Notes: generated by a model not told the origin, from the sequence alone. A stretch of 60,436 bases of DNA from Candidatus Eisenbacteria bacterium (GCA_035712145.1 DASTBI010000081.1:1-60436); one strand, 5' to 3'. Shown: positions 1 to 9,719, numbered from the stretch's first letter. A program made the numbers and translations.

Positions 1-120
1 CGGAGTCACCCCATCCCGCTGTTCGTTCTCCTCCGTTCGGACGTGCTGAGGATTGAGCGGGTCCGCCACCCGAGTCATCCCGTTGCGCGCCCTGCTCAGT
101 CCAGACGGAGGAGGACTGCC

Positions 121-3100
121 ATGCGCGCTCCCTCAGCGGGATGGTCGCTCGCCATCGCGTCGATCGCCCCGATCCTGCTGGCCCTCATGGGGCGTCCAGC
201 CTTCGCGGTGTCCTTTACGGATGTCGGCGCTGGAATGACCGACGTGTGGGTATCCGCGGTGGCATGGGCGGACTACGACAACGACGGGGATCTCGACGTC
301 GTGGTCGCGGGAGAAGATGCGGGCGGAACGCGACTCACGAAGCTCTACCGTAACAGCGGTGGCATGAGTCCGGCCTTCAGCGACGTCGGGGCCGGACTGA
401 TCGGCGTGAGGAACGGCGCCCTGGCGTGGGGCGACTACGACAACGACGGCGATCTCGACCTGGCCCTGTCCGGCTTGATTACGGGTGAGGCATCGGTGGC
501 GAGGATCTATCGCAACAGCGGCGGAGCCAACCCGACGTTGCTCCACGTCGCCTCACTGACCGGCGTTCACGCCGGCTCGGCCGCATGGGGCGATGCCGAT
601 CGCGACGGCGACCTCGACCTGGTGTTGACCGGCGTCGACGATGGCCTCACGAGGATCGCCAGGATCTATCGGAACAGCGGTGGCGCGAATCCTACCTTCT
701 CCGACGCCGGCGCCGGGCTCACCGGCACGAACTCGGGCGTCGTCGCGTTCGGCGACTACGACGACGACGGCGATCCCGACATCCTGCTGACCGGATTCAC
801 CGGGGCGGATCGCGTCACGAAGCTCTATCGAAACGACGGCTCGATGATCTTCACGGAAGTCAACGTCGGGTTGCCCAACACGCTTGGGAACGCGGCCGCA
901 TGGGGGGATTACGACAACGACGGCGACCTGGACATCGTGGTCACCGGGTTCGACGGCACCGGGATCGTCACGAAGATCTACCGAAACGACCCAGGACCAC
1001 CCCGAACGTTCGTCGACATCGGTGCCGGTTTGACCGGTGCGCAGCTGGGGTCGGCCGCATGGGGCGATTGCGACAACGACGGCGACCTCGACCTGTTGAT
1101 CTCGGGTTCCACGCTCTCGGCAGTCTTTTCGAAGCTCTATCTCAACAGTGGCGGGCCGGCCCCGACGTTCACCGATGCCGGCGCCGGCTTGCTGAACGTG
1201 GACGCCAGCTCCCTGGCCTGGGGGGACTACGACAACGACGGCGACCTGGACATCATGCTCACCGGCCGCGACTCGGGCATGACGCCTCGCACCCGCTTGT
1301 ACCGGAGTGACGGGGCGCCGCCGAATACCATCCCCGAACCTCCCAGTACGCTCGGGGCCACGGTGAACGTTTCGCTCGTTTCGCTGAGCTGGGGCTTGGG
1401 CGGCGATGGACAGACACCTGCGCCGGGGATGACCTACAACGTGCGCATCGGCACCACGCCGGGCGGGTTCCAGACGGTGTCGCCCATGTCGGGCGGCAAT
1501 GGCTACCGCCGGGTCGTCCGACTGGGTAACGCGAAGACTGAGCTCGATCTGCAGCTGCCGGCGGGGGACTACTACTGGAGCGTTCAGGCCGTCGACGGCG
1601 CTTTCGCCGGGTCCGCTTTCGCGCCGGAGCAACGCTTCTGGGTACAGGGATTCAGGCAGCACGCGTCGCTCGCTCCGTTCGAAGGGGGCTCGGGGGGGGC
1701 GGCGGTCTGGGGCGACTACGACAACGACGGTGACCTGGACATGCTGCTCACGGGGGCTGACGTACCGGCAGCGTTGCCGATGACGAAGATCTACCGAAAT
1801 CAGAGCGGGTCCTTCGTCGACATCGGCGCCGCGATCATGGGCGCCCGATTCGGCTCCGCCGCGTGGGGGGACTATGACCACGACGGGGACCTCGACATCC
1901 TCATCGCTGGAGACAGCATCTTCATCAATGGGCCACGCTCGAAGGTCTATCGAAACGAAGGCAACGGGACGTTCACGGACATCGAAGCAGGACTGGTGGG
2001 GTTTGCGTACTCTTCAGTGTCTTGGGCCGACTACGACAACGATGGAGACCTCGACATTCTGATCTCGGGTTTGGAGGCGGACGGCATTGGTTCGACGAGG
2101 TTGTATCGCAACCACGGGGACGACGGCTTCCTGGAGGTTGTGACGGGTTTGGCGGGAGGGGCTTTCGCCACGGCATGGGGTGATTACGACAATGACGGCG
2201 ACCTCGACCTTCTGATGGGGGGTGCAGGCGACGAGAGCGGGATGCTCACGTTGCTCTATCGCAACGACAGCGAGGATGGGTTCGTGCTCGTCCCCGCCGC
2301 GTTTGCCGGCTTCAATTCGGGTTCCGTCGCCTGGGGTGATTACGACCACGACGGAGACTTGGATGTCCTGCTCACCGGACCGTTGGCCACCAGGGTATAT
2401 CGAAACGATGGAGGTGCATCTTTCGCACTCGGGTTCTCGGCTCCAAATGGGGGTGGCGCTCCTTGGGAACGGTCGACGAGCTGGGCTGACTATGACAATG
2501 ATGGCGACCTGGACTTCTTCGCCACGGGAAGCGATGACTTTGGGCTTTTCCGAAACGATGGAGGCGGCACCTTCTCCCACGTGTTTTCAAGCGTGGTCCC
2601 ATCTCGGGAAGCGGCTTGGGGAGATTTCGACAACGATGGTGATCTGGATCTCCTGACTGCTGGGAATGGCCCCACGAGGGTGTATCGGAACGACGGTGTG
2701 CCGCCCAACGCACCTCCCAATCCTCCCGGGAATCTCTCCGCGGTGCGGAACGGGGGCTCGGTCACTTTCAGCTGGGCTCCGACCGGCGACGACCGCACTC
2801 CGCCGCTGGGTGTGAGCTACAACCTGCGGGTGGGAACGACGCCGGGGGGCGACCAGATCGTCCCCTCGATGGCGGGTGCAAGCGGCTATCGAAGAGTCGT
2901 GCAGCTCGGCAATGCGCAGCAACGGTTCTCGTGGACGGTGTTGGCCCTGCCGCCGGGTCCGTATTACTGGTCCGTTCAGGCGATCGACGGGGGCTTCCTG
3001 GGGTCGTCCTTCGCGACCTCGACCGTCGCGGTGGAAGACGCCGGCGCGATGCCGACTGCAGCCGAGCTCGGTCCCGCGATTCCCAATCCGTTCTCCACCG

Positions 3101-3333
3101 AGTCGAGCTTGAGCTTCGCGCTTCCGCTGCGGTGCCATGTCGAGGTCGCCGTATTCGACCTCATGGGGCGCCGGGTGCGCGTGCTCGAGCGCGGCGACCG
3201 GCCAGCCGGGAGGCATCGTCTTCAGTGGGACGGGCGGGACGAGTCGGGGGTGGCGCAAGGAAACGGCGTCTATCTGGTCCGTATGACCGCCGCGGACAGG
3301 ACCTTCACCCGAAAGCTGGCGCTGGCGCGCTGA
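121..3333 (+). CDS. Secreted FG-GAP/VCBS double beta-propeller protein with FlgD-like C-terminal domain
   Basis: Predicted exported protein of 1070 aa. The ATG at 121 follows a strong GGAGGAGG site (107-114) and opens a signal peptide ending near FAVS. I count 14 copies of the FG-GAP/VCBS calcium-loop motif (type WGDYDNDGDLD). Seven lie in residues about 45-400 and seven in about 520-857. Each set is followed by an Ig/FN3-like module (about 400-510 and 860-970) with the matching sequences YNVRIGTTPGG and YNLRVGTTPGG. The last 90 residues are a FlgD-like Ig domain (IPNPFSTESSL, VFDLMGRRVR, WDGRDESG). The plan is therefore two copies of a seven-blade propeller plus FN3, then a sorting/anchoring tail. 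A GTG at 43 would also be in frame but lacks a signal peptide at its N-terminus. Role in adhesion or carbohydrate binding is only inferred. Confidence 0.9.
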   Translation: MRAPSAGWSLAIASIAPILLALMGRPAFAVSFTDVGAGMTDVWVSAVAWADYDNDGDLDVVVAGEDAGGTRLTKLYRNSGGMSPAFSDVGAGLIGVRNGALAWGDYDNDGDLDLALSGLITGEASVARIYRNSGGANPTLLHVASLTGVHAGSAAWGDADRDGDLDLVLTGVDDGLTRIARIYRNSGGANPTFSDAGAGLTGTNSGVVAFGDYDDDGDPDILLTGFTGADRVTKLYRNDGSMIFTEVNVGLPNTLGNAAAWGDYDNDGDLDIVVTGFDGTGIVTKIYRNDPGPPRTFVDIGAGLTGAQLGSAAWGDCDNDGDLDLLISGSTLSAVFSKLYLNSGGPAPTFTDAGAGLLNVDASSLAWGDYDNDGDLDIMLTGRDSGMTPRTRLYRSDGAPPNTIPEPPSTLGATVNVSLVSLSWGLGGDGQTPAPGMTYNVRIGTTPGGFQTVSPMSGGNGYRRVVRLGNAKTELDLQLPAGDYYWSVQAVDGAFAGSAFAPEQRFWVQGFRQHASLAPFEGGSGGAAVWGDYDNDGDLDMLLTGADVPAALPMTKIYRNQSGSFVDIGAAIMGARFGSAAWGDYDHDGDLDILIAGDSIFINGPRSKVYRNEGNGTFTDIEAGLVGFAYSSVSWADYDNDGDLDILISGLEADGIGSTRLYRNHGDDGFLEVVTGLAGGAFATAWGDYDNDGDLDLLMGGAGDESGMLTLLYRNDSEDGFVLVPAAFAGFNSGSVAWGDYDHDGDLDVLLTGPLATRVYRNDGGASFALGFSAPNGGGAPWERSTSWADYDNDGDLDFFATGSDDFGLFRNDGGGTFSHVFSSVVPSREAAWGDFDNDGDLDLLTAGNGPTRVYRNDGVPPNAPPNPPGNLSAVRNGGSVTFSWAPTGDDRTPPLGVSYNLRVGTTPGGDQIVPSMAGASGYRRVVQLGNAQQRFSWTVLALPPGPYYWSVQAIDGGFLGSSFATSTVAVEDAGAMPTAAELGPAIPNPFSTESSLSFALPLRCHVEVAVFDLMGRRVRVLERGDRPAGRHRLQWDGRDESGVAQGNGVYLVRMTAADRTFTRKLALAR

Positions 3334-3450
3334 GGCGCGCCCGGGGACCTCGACGCGGGCGACCATCAGCGGAGCGGCCGTGGTAAGATTGCGAGCGCTC
3401 GGAGCCAGTTCCGGGCACTCGTGCCGTTCGGCTCGCTTCGCTGGTGGTTT

Positions 3451-4035
3451 ATGTCCCCCGAATCTCCAGCGCCTGATCTTCTCCTCACCGTCGACCTGCT
3501 CCGCGATGCGAAGCAGGGCGATGCTGCCGCGCTGGACGCGCTCATGGCGCGCTACCTGCCGCGACTCCACCGATGGGCGTGCGGGCGCCTGCCCGCCCAC
3601 GCGCGCTCGCTGTTCGAGACCAGCGACCTGGTCCAGGAGACGCTGCTCAAAGCCCTGCAGATGCTCGATCAGATCGAGATCGGGGGACCGGGAAGCTTTC
3701 AGGCCTACGTCCGTCGGGCGATCCAGAATCGCATCGTGGACGAGGTGCGCTGGGCGACGAGGCGCGCGGGATCCGAGCCGATCTCGGAGGCGATGGCGGA
3801 TCCGCACGCCTCTCCGCTCGATAAGCTCATCGGCAGGGATCTGCTCCAGCGTTACGAACATGCCTGCTCCCAATTGTCCGCGGACGACCGCCTCCTCCTG
3901 CACCTCCGGCTCGAGCTGGAGTTCGGCTACGAAGACATCGCCGCCGCCATGAACCGACCCAGCCCCGATGCAGCCCGGATGGGGGTGAAGCGCGCGCTGA
4001 AGAAGCTCGCCGAGGTCATGGGCCATGAGCGCTGA
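3451..4035 (+). CDS. ECF-type RNA polymerase sigma factor
   Basis: 194-aa sigma-70 family protein of the ECF type. Region 2 is seen around residues 54-70 (FETSDLVQETLLKAL), with the DLVQE core used for core-polymerase and -10 binding. Region 4 lies around residues 160-182 (YEDIAAAMNRPSPDAARMGV), an HTH for -35 recognition. The ATG at 3451 is preferred; a GTG ten codons upstream (3421) is possible. The stop overlaps the start of the downstream Ser/Thr kinase by 11 nt. Coupled ECF sigma/kinase pairs are common in Planctomycetes, Acidobacteria and Eisenbacteria-like genomes. No anti-sigma factor is adjacent, so activity may be set by the kinase (inference). Confidence 0.88.
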   Translation: MSPESPAPDLLLTVDLLRDAKQGDAAALDALMARYLPRLHRWACGRLPAHARSLFETSDLVQETLLKALQMLDQIEIGGPGSFQAYVRRAIQNRIVDEVRWATRRAGSEPISEAMADPHASPLDKLIGRDLLQRYEHACSQLSADDRLLLHLRLELEFGYEDIAAAMNRPSPDAARMGVKRALKKLAEVMGHER

Positions 4036-6838
4036 CGATCCCGTCGATGCCGTGACCGGATCGATCTCCGACGGAGATCGCGTGAATTGGGAGCTGGCTG
4101 AATCGAGCGCGGCGGACGAATCCGACAAGGCCAGCATCGATGCGTTGCGCGATATCGAGCGAGTCGCGCGCGGGTATCGCATGCTCCACGCCAGCTCGCG
4201 GGTCCATGGAGGTTCCGGCGACGGAGCCGATGGCGCCGAATCCCGCGGCCGGCTCACGCCCGCGCAATGGGGAGACCTCACGGTCCTCGAGCTCGCCCGA
4301 GCCGGAGCGAACGGTGAAGTGTGGCGGGCCTGGGATCGGTGGCTCCAGCGCGAAGTGGCTCTGAAGTTCCTGCAAGTGAAAGACTCGGAGCCCACGGGCC
4401 TCCACGATTCCGGGTTGCTCGAGGAGGCTCGCGCTCTCGCCCGCGTGCGCCATCCTAGCGTGGTCGTCGTGTACGGCATCGCCGACCATGACCGCCGCGT
4501 CGGGATGTGGATGGAATTCCTCGAGGGGGCGACCCTCGCCGCGGAGATCGAACGGCGTGGTGCGTTGCCTGCGCTCGAAGTGGTCCGGATCGGGCTCGCT
4601 CTGTGTCGCGCGCTCGAAGCCGTGGAGTCCGCCGGCCTGGTGCACCGCGACATCAAACCGGCCAACGTGGTGCTCGAGGCCACTGGCCGCGTGGTCCTCA
4701 CCGACTTCGGTCTCGGACAACGATGGGAGCTTCTGAGCGGGAGATGGAGAGCCTCCGGCACACCCATCTTCATGTCGCCGGGAGTCCTGTCCGGAGAGCC
4801 GGCGACGCCGCGGAGCGACCTCTATGCGCTGGGCGTGACGCTGCGCTGGGCGCTGACGGGTCGTTCTCCGTTCAATGCAAGCAATGTCGAGGAGCTGAAG
4901 ATCGAAGCCGCCGAAGGTCCATCCAGAACGCTCGAGAGCGAACAGCCGGACGCTCCCCAGCAGCTCGTGCAGGCCATCGACCGGGCCATGGCCCCGAACC
5001 CGGAGGAGCGGTTCGCGAGTGCCGCGCAGATGACCGTGGCGCTCGAGCATGCCGTGCGATCCATGACGGCGAGTCGTTGGAGGCGTCCGCTCGCCGCCGT
5101 GGCGATCGCAGCCGGCGCAGTCCTCGTCGTTCTTTCCACCGTGGCTTTGATGCGTACGCTGATGCCGCTCCCTTCACCGCCCGTCACGCGCTTCTCGATC
5201 GATCCACCACCCAACAGGTCATTGAGCGGGAACCCCGCGAACGTGGCCGTCTCTCCGGACGGTCGGCAGATCGCATTCGTGGTCGGTGACTCGAGCGGCA
5301 CGAACTCGATCTGGGTCAGATCGCTCGACGCGCTTGCGGCGCGTCAGCTCGGAGGAACCGATGGCTCCACAGGGCCATTCTGGTCTCCTGACGGCCGCCA
5401 CATCGGATTCTTCGCTCAGGACAAGCTGAAGAAGATCGCCGTGGCGGGAGGACTTCCCCAGATCCTGTGCGACGCGCCGGATGCGCGCGGGGGCACATGG
5501 GGGAAGGATGCCATCGTGTTCGCGCCGGTCCCCACCGGTCCCTTGTGCCGCGTTTCGCCGGATGGCGGTGCGGCCACCGTGATCGAGAAGCCGGACACGA
5601 CCCGGGAGGAGACGGCGCTTCGCTGGCCCCAGTTCCTTCCCGACGGAAAGCACTTCCTCTTCGTGGCGCTTCCGTCTCGCGACGGCGGGCACGAGGTGTT
5701 CGTATCGTCGACCGATACACCGAAGCGCAAGCTCCTGACTCGGTCCGATGCCGCGCCCACCGTGGCCGGCAAGGACTGGCTCATCCTGAGTCGCGACGGG
5801 CATCTGATGGCTCAGCGATTCGATTCCGGACAGCTCCGCGTGGCGGGAGATCCCATCGCCATCGGCCCATCGGCCGAGACCCAACAGAGCGTGGGACAGC
5901 GGGTGGCATCCGCATCGCGTAACGGCGTGCTCGCTCATCTGAACGCCAGGCTTCCTGATACCCAGCTGCTGTGGGTGGACCGGTCTGGGCGCCGGATTGG
6001 CGCCATTGCAGCGCCCGAGGGTCGCTACGAAAAGGGAACCATCTCTCCCGAAGGTGAGCGCATCCTCGTCGTGCGCCGAACCTCCCCAACGGTGGTGGAC
6101 CTGTGGACCATCGATTCCGAGACTGGGTCGGCCACTCGAGTCACGTCGAGGTCACAGTCGCGGATCGGCGGACTTCCGGCGTGGTCGCCCGACGGCGCCC
6201 AGGTGGCCTTCAGCTCCAACCGTGACGGCGTGACCAACATCTATGTGAAGGACCTCGGCAAGGCCACGCCGGAGCACGTGGTCTTTCAATCGACGGCTCA
6301 GTTCAAGGAGGTCGAGTCCTGGTCGGCCGATGGCCGTTTCCTGTTCTTCCAGCAGGCGGAGCCGCAAACCGCCTGGGACGTGTGGTACCTCGCGATGCTA
6401 GGCCAGCGCAGGGCCGTCCCGTATCTCCGTAGTCGCCAGATCGAGCTGAGTGGCCGACCCTCACCGGATGGAAGATGGGTCGCCTTCATCTCCGACAAGA
6501 CGGGGATGAATCAGCTCTACGTTCAATCGTTCCCGAGCCTGGGGAAGCAGCACCAAATCTCCGCCTCCGAAGCAGCTGGGTGCTCCTGGTCGAGCGATGG
6601 ACGGGAGCTCATCGTCTTCAGCTCGGACGGCACGGTCTGGTCGGTGCAGGTCGATACCGGAGGAGGCGATTTCAAGGCGGCCATCCCGAGGCCGCTCTTC
6701 AAGGCGCCGGATGGCCTGTGGATCACGCCGTCACCCGACCACCGTCGATTCCTGGTCATGGTGCCGGAGGGTGATGCTCCGCCCGCCACGATCACCGTCG
6801 TTCAGAACTGGTCGGCCGAAGCGTTGGCGAAGCGGTAG
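4025..6838 (+). CDS. Transmembrane Ser/Thr protein kinase with PD40/TolB-like sensor propeller
   Basis: 937 aa. A 75-residue polar N-terminal extension precedes a Hanks-type kinase domain (about 83-345). It has a degenerate glycine loop (ARAGANGEVWRAWD), the ATP lysine in VALKFL, the catalytic loop VHRDIKPANV near residue 206, the metal motif TDFG and a GTPIFMSPG activation segment. One membrane helix follows at about 356-378. The remainder (about 395-930) is an extracytoplasmic six- or seven-blade PD40/WD40-like propeller (FWSPDGRHIGF, AWSPDGAQVAF, SPDGRWVAF). The start overlaps the upstream sigma gene, which implies co-translation. A plausible role is sensing through the propeller and phosphorylating the sigma factor or its partners. 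The glycine-rich loop is atypical, but Lys, HRD and DFG are intact, so catalysis is probable. Confidence 0.9.
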   Translation: MSADDPVDAVTGSISDGDRVNWELAESSAADESDKASIDALRDIERVARGYRMLHASSRVHGGSGDGADGAESRGRLTPAQWGDLTVLELARAGANGEVWRAWDRWLQREVALKFLQVKDSEPTGLHDSGLLEEARALARVRHPSVVVVYGIADHDRRVGMWMEFLEGATLAAEIERRGALPALEVVRIGLALCRALEAVESAGLVHRDIKPANVVLEATGRVVLTDFGLGQRWELLSGRWRASGTPIFMSPGVLSGEPATPRSDLYALGVTLRWALTGRSPFNASNVEELKIEAAEGPSRTLESEQPDAPQQLVQAIDRAMAPNPEERFASAAQMTVALEHAVRSMTASRWRRPLAAVAIAAGAVLVVLSTVALMRTLMPLPSPPVTRFSIDPPPNRSLSGNPANVAVSPDGRQIAFVVGDSSGTNSIWVRSLDALAARQLGGTDGSTGPFWSPDGRHIGFFAQDKLKKIAVAGGLPQILCDAPDARGGTWGKDAIVFAPVPTGPLCRVSPDGGAATVIEKPDTTREETALRWPQFLPDGKHFLFVALPSRDGGHEVFVSSTDTPKRKLLTRSDAAPTVAGKDWLILSRDGHLMAQRFDSGQLRVAGDPIAIGPSAETQQSVGQRVASASRNGVLAHLNARLPDTQLLWVDRSGRRIGAIAAPEGRYEKGTISPEGERILVVRRTSPTVVDLWTIDSETGSATRVTSRSQSRIGGLPAWSPDGAQVAFSSNRDGVTNIYVKDLGKATPEHVVFQSTAQFKEVESWSADGRFLFFQQAEPQTAWDVWYLAMLGQRRAVPYLRSRQIELSGRPSPDGRWVAFISDKTGMNQLYVQSFPSLGKQHQISASEAAGCSWSSDGRELIVFSSDGTVWSVQVDTGGGDFKAAIPRPLFKAPDGLWITPSPDHRRFLVMVPEGDAPPATITVVQNWSAEALAKR

Positions 6839-7064
6839 CAGCGATCTCGGCGCCCGTGCTGACGACTTTCATGTTGCGCGGTACCCACCACCGTTTCATA
6901 GTTCCGTCCGGCGGTGATCCACGCCCAACCTCTCCGGTCCATCCCAGCATGGACCCTCGCGAGGCAAAGGGGGGCACACTCCCGGGTCGGCATTCGGCTT
7001 TGGTGACGCCGCAGACGCGTCGCCGCTGGGGGTGCGCGTCCGTGGCATGACCAAGGAGCCGTCG
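6839..7064. other. Intergenic, no gene recognised
   Basis: About 226 bp between the kinase and the next plus-strand gene. I see no credible coding sequence, repeat or strong hairpin. The only feature is the AAGGAG at 7053-7058 serving the downstream gene. Confidence 0.5.
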
Positions 7065-7781
7065 ATGCCGATCAACAAGGACCTCAAGCGCCTGGTCCGC
7101 CGGCGCATGCAGAAGACGGGCGAGTCCTACACCGCCGCCCGCGCGCAACTCCTCCAGCGCAAGACTCCTTCATCGACACCCCCAGCGCCGGTACCCACAG
7201 CCGACTACGCCAGGCTCGCCGGCATGAGCGACGCGGCCGTGAAGGCCGCGACCGGATGCGATTGGAAGCGCTGGGTGGGTGCGCTCGACTATGCCGGGGC
7301 GCGCGAATGGCCGCACCGAAGGATCGCCGAGTTCGTGCAGGAGAAATTCAAGGTCGAGGACTGGTGGGCGCAGACCGTCACCGTGGGGTACGAGCGCATC
7401 CTCGGTTTGCGGGAGATCGGACAGCGGCGCGGTGGGGCTTACGAAGCCACGAAGAGCCGCACCTTCGCCGTGCCCGTCGCCGATCTCTTCAAGGCGTTCA
7501 GTGAGCCGCGCACGCGCGGACGCTGGCTGCGGGGTGCCGGCCTCACGGTGCGAAAGGCGACCGCCAACCGCTCCGTGCGCATGACCTGGAAGGACGGAAG
7601 CTCGGTCGAGATCTGGCTCACCGCCAAGGGTGAACGCAAGAGCGCAGCGCAGGTCGCGCACCGCAAGCTTCAGGACAAGGAAGCCGCGGCTCGAGCCAAG
7701 GCGTTCTGGTCCGAGCGCCTCGATGCGTTGGCGCAGCTGCTGATGCCGCGAGTGGAGAAGACGCGCCGCCAGCAGGCCTGA
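7065..7781 (+). CDS. DUF4287/SRPBCC-like conserved protein
   Basis: 238 aa, cytosolic. The ATG at 7065 is chosen because AAGGAG lies seven bases upstream; an in-frame ATG at 7047 is less well placed. The N-terminus (MPINKDLKRLVRRRMQKTGE) resembles the small basic leader of DUF4287-type proteins. The middle (about 55-130, WKRWVGALDYAGAREWPHRR, VEDWWAQTVTVGYER) matches the DUF4287 pattern. The C-terminal third (KSRTFAVPVADLFKAFSEP onward, with VRMTWKDGSSVEIWLTAKG) resembles a START/SRPBCC hydrophobic-ligand fold. No function is established; proteins of this layout are widespread single-gene families. It is convergent with the next gene. Confidence 0.72.
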   Translation: MPINKDLKRLVRRRMQKTGESYTAARAQLLQRKTPSSTPPAPVPTADYARLAGMSDAAVKAATGCDWKRWVGALDYAGAREWPHRRIAEFVQEKFKVEDWWAQTVTVGYERILGLREIGQRRGGAYEATKSRTFAVPVADLFKAFSEPRTRGRWLRGAGLTVRKATANRSVRMTWKDGSSVEIWLTAKGERKSAAQVAHRKLQDKEAAARAKAFWSERLDALAQLLMPRVEKTRRQQA

Positions 7782-7845
7782 CGGCGGGAGACTTCAGGGA
7801 GACGCACAAGATGTTGCTGGTCCGGTGACCTCTCCGCGATGGGGC

Positions 7846-7864
7846 GGCGACTTCGGCCGTCGCC
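7846..7864. terminator. Hairpin between convergent genes
   Basis: Inverted repeat GGCGAC (7846-7851) / GTCGCC (7859-7864) with a 7-base loop containing TTCGG. It sits between the convergent ends of the 7065 and 7865 genes. No U-tract follows, so a role in termination is tentative. Confidence 0.35.
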
Positions 7865-9559
7865 CTATCCCGCTTTGAGGTCGGGTCCGAGCAGCTCGCC
7901 GAGCAGGGTGCGGTCGATCGAGCCGAGGTGCTTGGCCAGGGCTTCGCGCGCCTCGGCCGGCCCATCACGCAGAAGCCGGATGACGGCCTGGTCCACGGGG
8001 CCGTAGGAGCCATCGCGAGAAGACTGGCTCAGGCGCTCGGCGGCCTTTGGAGCGAATCCCCACAGGTCGTATTGCACGACGTCGAGGAGAATCGCGTCGA
8101 GCGTGGTTTCGTCGACCACGCGCCCCACACCGTCCAGCAATCGCGGATTCAATGCGGCGCGAGCGGCCAGCCGATAGAGCATGCCATCTCCAAAGCCTGC
8201 GATCGCCTGTTGGGCTTGCTGGCGCTCTTCCTCGGTGCCTTCCTCGAACAGGCGGACCATCGCTTCGTCGGCGAGTCGATCGTCCTCGGCGCTCCCGCCT
8301 CGAACCCACTCGAGCAGGTTCTTCTGCAGCTCCGTCGGCTCCGCGCCCGCGATGACGGGTGCGATTGTCTCGGCAGGCGCTGGCTCCAGCTCCAGCTCCG
8401 GTTCCGGCTTGGGCTTCGCCTTCCCCTTGGGCTTGGGACGGCTCAGCTTCGCCGCCTGCTCACGCGCCGCTCTGGCGCCGAACTCAGCCAGCTTGCCGGT
8501 TTGCTCACGCGCCGCTTTGACGCCGAGCTCCGCCAGCTTCCCCGTCTGCTCGATCGCCGCCTTGGCTCCGAGCCGGGCCAGCTTTCCCGTCTGCTCACGC
8601 GCCGCGGCAGCGATCCCGGTGAGCCATGCGGCTCCCGCAGCCGCGCCCTCGGGTCGCGATGGCTTGGTCCACTTGCTCAACGCTTTCAGCGTGGTCTCCG
8701 ACATCTCGCCGCCGAGCTGCGCCATGAGCGCCACGACGTCCGGAGATCGGGCGGGATCGCGCTGGGTCAAAGCCTTCAGCTCGCGGTCGAGGAAGCGTCT
8801 CTGCTCGAGCGGTGCGGTTTCGGCGCTCGGCGAAGTTCCATCGTAGGTGTCACGCAGCCTGGCCAGCGCCGCCCATGATGCGGAAACCGCGGGCAGGTCG
8901 AGCTTGATCTCCAGCGGGACCACGTCCCGGAGCGGGCTGGTTGCCAACGCATCGAGCCATGCGGCAGCGCGCTCTCCATGTGGACCAGGCAGCGCTTCGC
9001 ACATGCGCATCACCAACCGGCCGGCTACGGGGCCCAGAACGTTCGCCCGCGCGAGAGCGGTGCCCCCGGGATCGTCGCCGAGGATGAAATAGGCGGTCTC
9101 CCAGTCGCCGCGCATGCGCACCACGTTTTCGCGAGCCCACTGGGTCAACAACGGTCGCAGCTCGGGGTATGCGGGACGGGACGCGAGCTCCTGCCAGTCG
9201 AGCGGTGTGCCGCCGCGGGTCTTCGCGGTCTCGATGCCGGTCCGCGCGACATCGAGCGCCGGTTCCCATCGCTCGCCATCGGGCCCGAGGTCGTCGACCG
9301 CGAGCGTGGCGAGAGCGGCCCAGCCCTTCTTGGCCGACTCGAGGATGCGCATCCACAGCTCGGCCTTGAGCACCGGACGGATCTCGATCCACTCCGGCCA
9401 TCCGCCGGGTGGGATTCCGCGGGCCGCGAGGAAGCTCAGCAGCGCGGCGCGGTCGAGCCGCTCCACCTCGGAGGCCGCGAGCTGGCGACGTCCCGCTTCA
9501 GCGTCTTCGAGGAGCAGCCTGGTTGGCTCGTTACCGAGTACATCTCTGGAATCGTCCAT
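7865..9559 (-). CDS. Hypothetical Ala-rich protein with tandem 15-residue helical repeats
   Basis: 564 aa, no signal peptide or membrane segment. No family was recognised. Residues 1-300 are a helical, Trp-containing domain (WPEWIEIRPVLKAELWMRIL, YFILGDDPGG). Residues about 319-373 carry nearly four tandem copies of a 15-residue unit (AAREQTGKLAELGVK). A Lys/Pro/Glu hinge (KPKGKAKPKPEPELELEP) follows, and then a C-terminal alpha-helical region of about 165 residues that looks HEAT-like (LLEWVRGGSAEDDRLADEAM). The repeat and Pro/Glu hinge recall phasin-like or scaffold proteins, but this is only resemblance. It stands alone, divergent from the membrane protein at 9720. Confidence 0.7.
   Translation of the reverse strand: MDDSRDVLGNEPTRLLLEDAEAGRRQLAASEVERLDRAALLSFLAARGIPPGGWPEWIEIRPVLKAELWMRILESAKKGWAALATLAVDDLGPDGERWEPALDVARTGIETAKTRGGTPLDWQELASRPAYPELRPLLTQWARENVVRMRGDWETAYFILGDDPGGTALARANVLGPVAGRLVMRMCEALPGPHGERAAAWLDALATSPLRDVVPLEIKLDLPAVSASWAALARLRDTYDGTSPSAETAPLEQRRFLDRELKALTQRDPARSPDVVALMAQLGGEMSETTLKALSKWTKPSRPEGAAAGAAWLTGIAAAAREQTGKLARLGAKAAIEQTGKLAELGVKAAREQTGKLAEFGARAAREQAAKLSRPKPKGKAKPKPEPELELEPAPAETIAPVIAGAEPTELQKNLLEWVRGGSAEDDRLADEAMVRLFEEGTEEERQQAQQAIAGFGDGMLYRLAARAALNPRLLDGVGRVVDETTLDAILLDVVQYDLWGFAPKAAERLSQSSRDGSYGPVDQAVIRLLRDGPAEAREALAKHLGSIDRTLLGELLGPDLKAG
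8441..8605. repeat. 45-bp tandem repeat inside the 7865-9559 gene
   Basis: About 3.7 in-frame copies of a 45-bp unit encoding a 15-residue amphipathic motif (AAREQTGKLAELGVK variants: ARLGAK, AELGVK, AEFGAR). Copies differ at several codons, so the array is not brand new. Copy-number variation would lengthen or shorten a helix without frameshift. Confidence 0.8.
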
Positions 9560-9719
9560 ATGGGCCCCGGGGGTTGTCGGCAGCCGGGGCAGAATGATCC
9601 AGCGGATTCGTACGGTTGCGGAGGCGGTTGGCCGGGCAGTTGCCTCCGAGTGCGTGGTGCCTTAAGTATCCCGGTCCGCGACGGGCCGGCGAATTCGACA
9701 CCTTGCAAGAGCGGGAGCC

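Noticed and set aside
553-1881. Long minus-strand frame over the FG-GAP repeats
   Set aside because: Repetitive shadow of the Asp/Gly-rich plus-strand repeats (DGDLD becomes VQVAVVVV). No signal or domain.
2587-4773. Minus-strand open frame of 728 codons
   Set aside because: Antisense shadow caused by high GC codon use. It overlaps the FG-GAP, sigma and kinase genes, which have real domains and ribosome sites, and its product shows no protein-like pattern.
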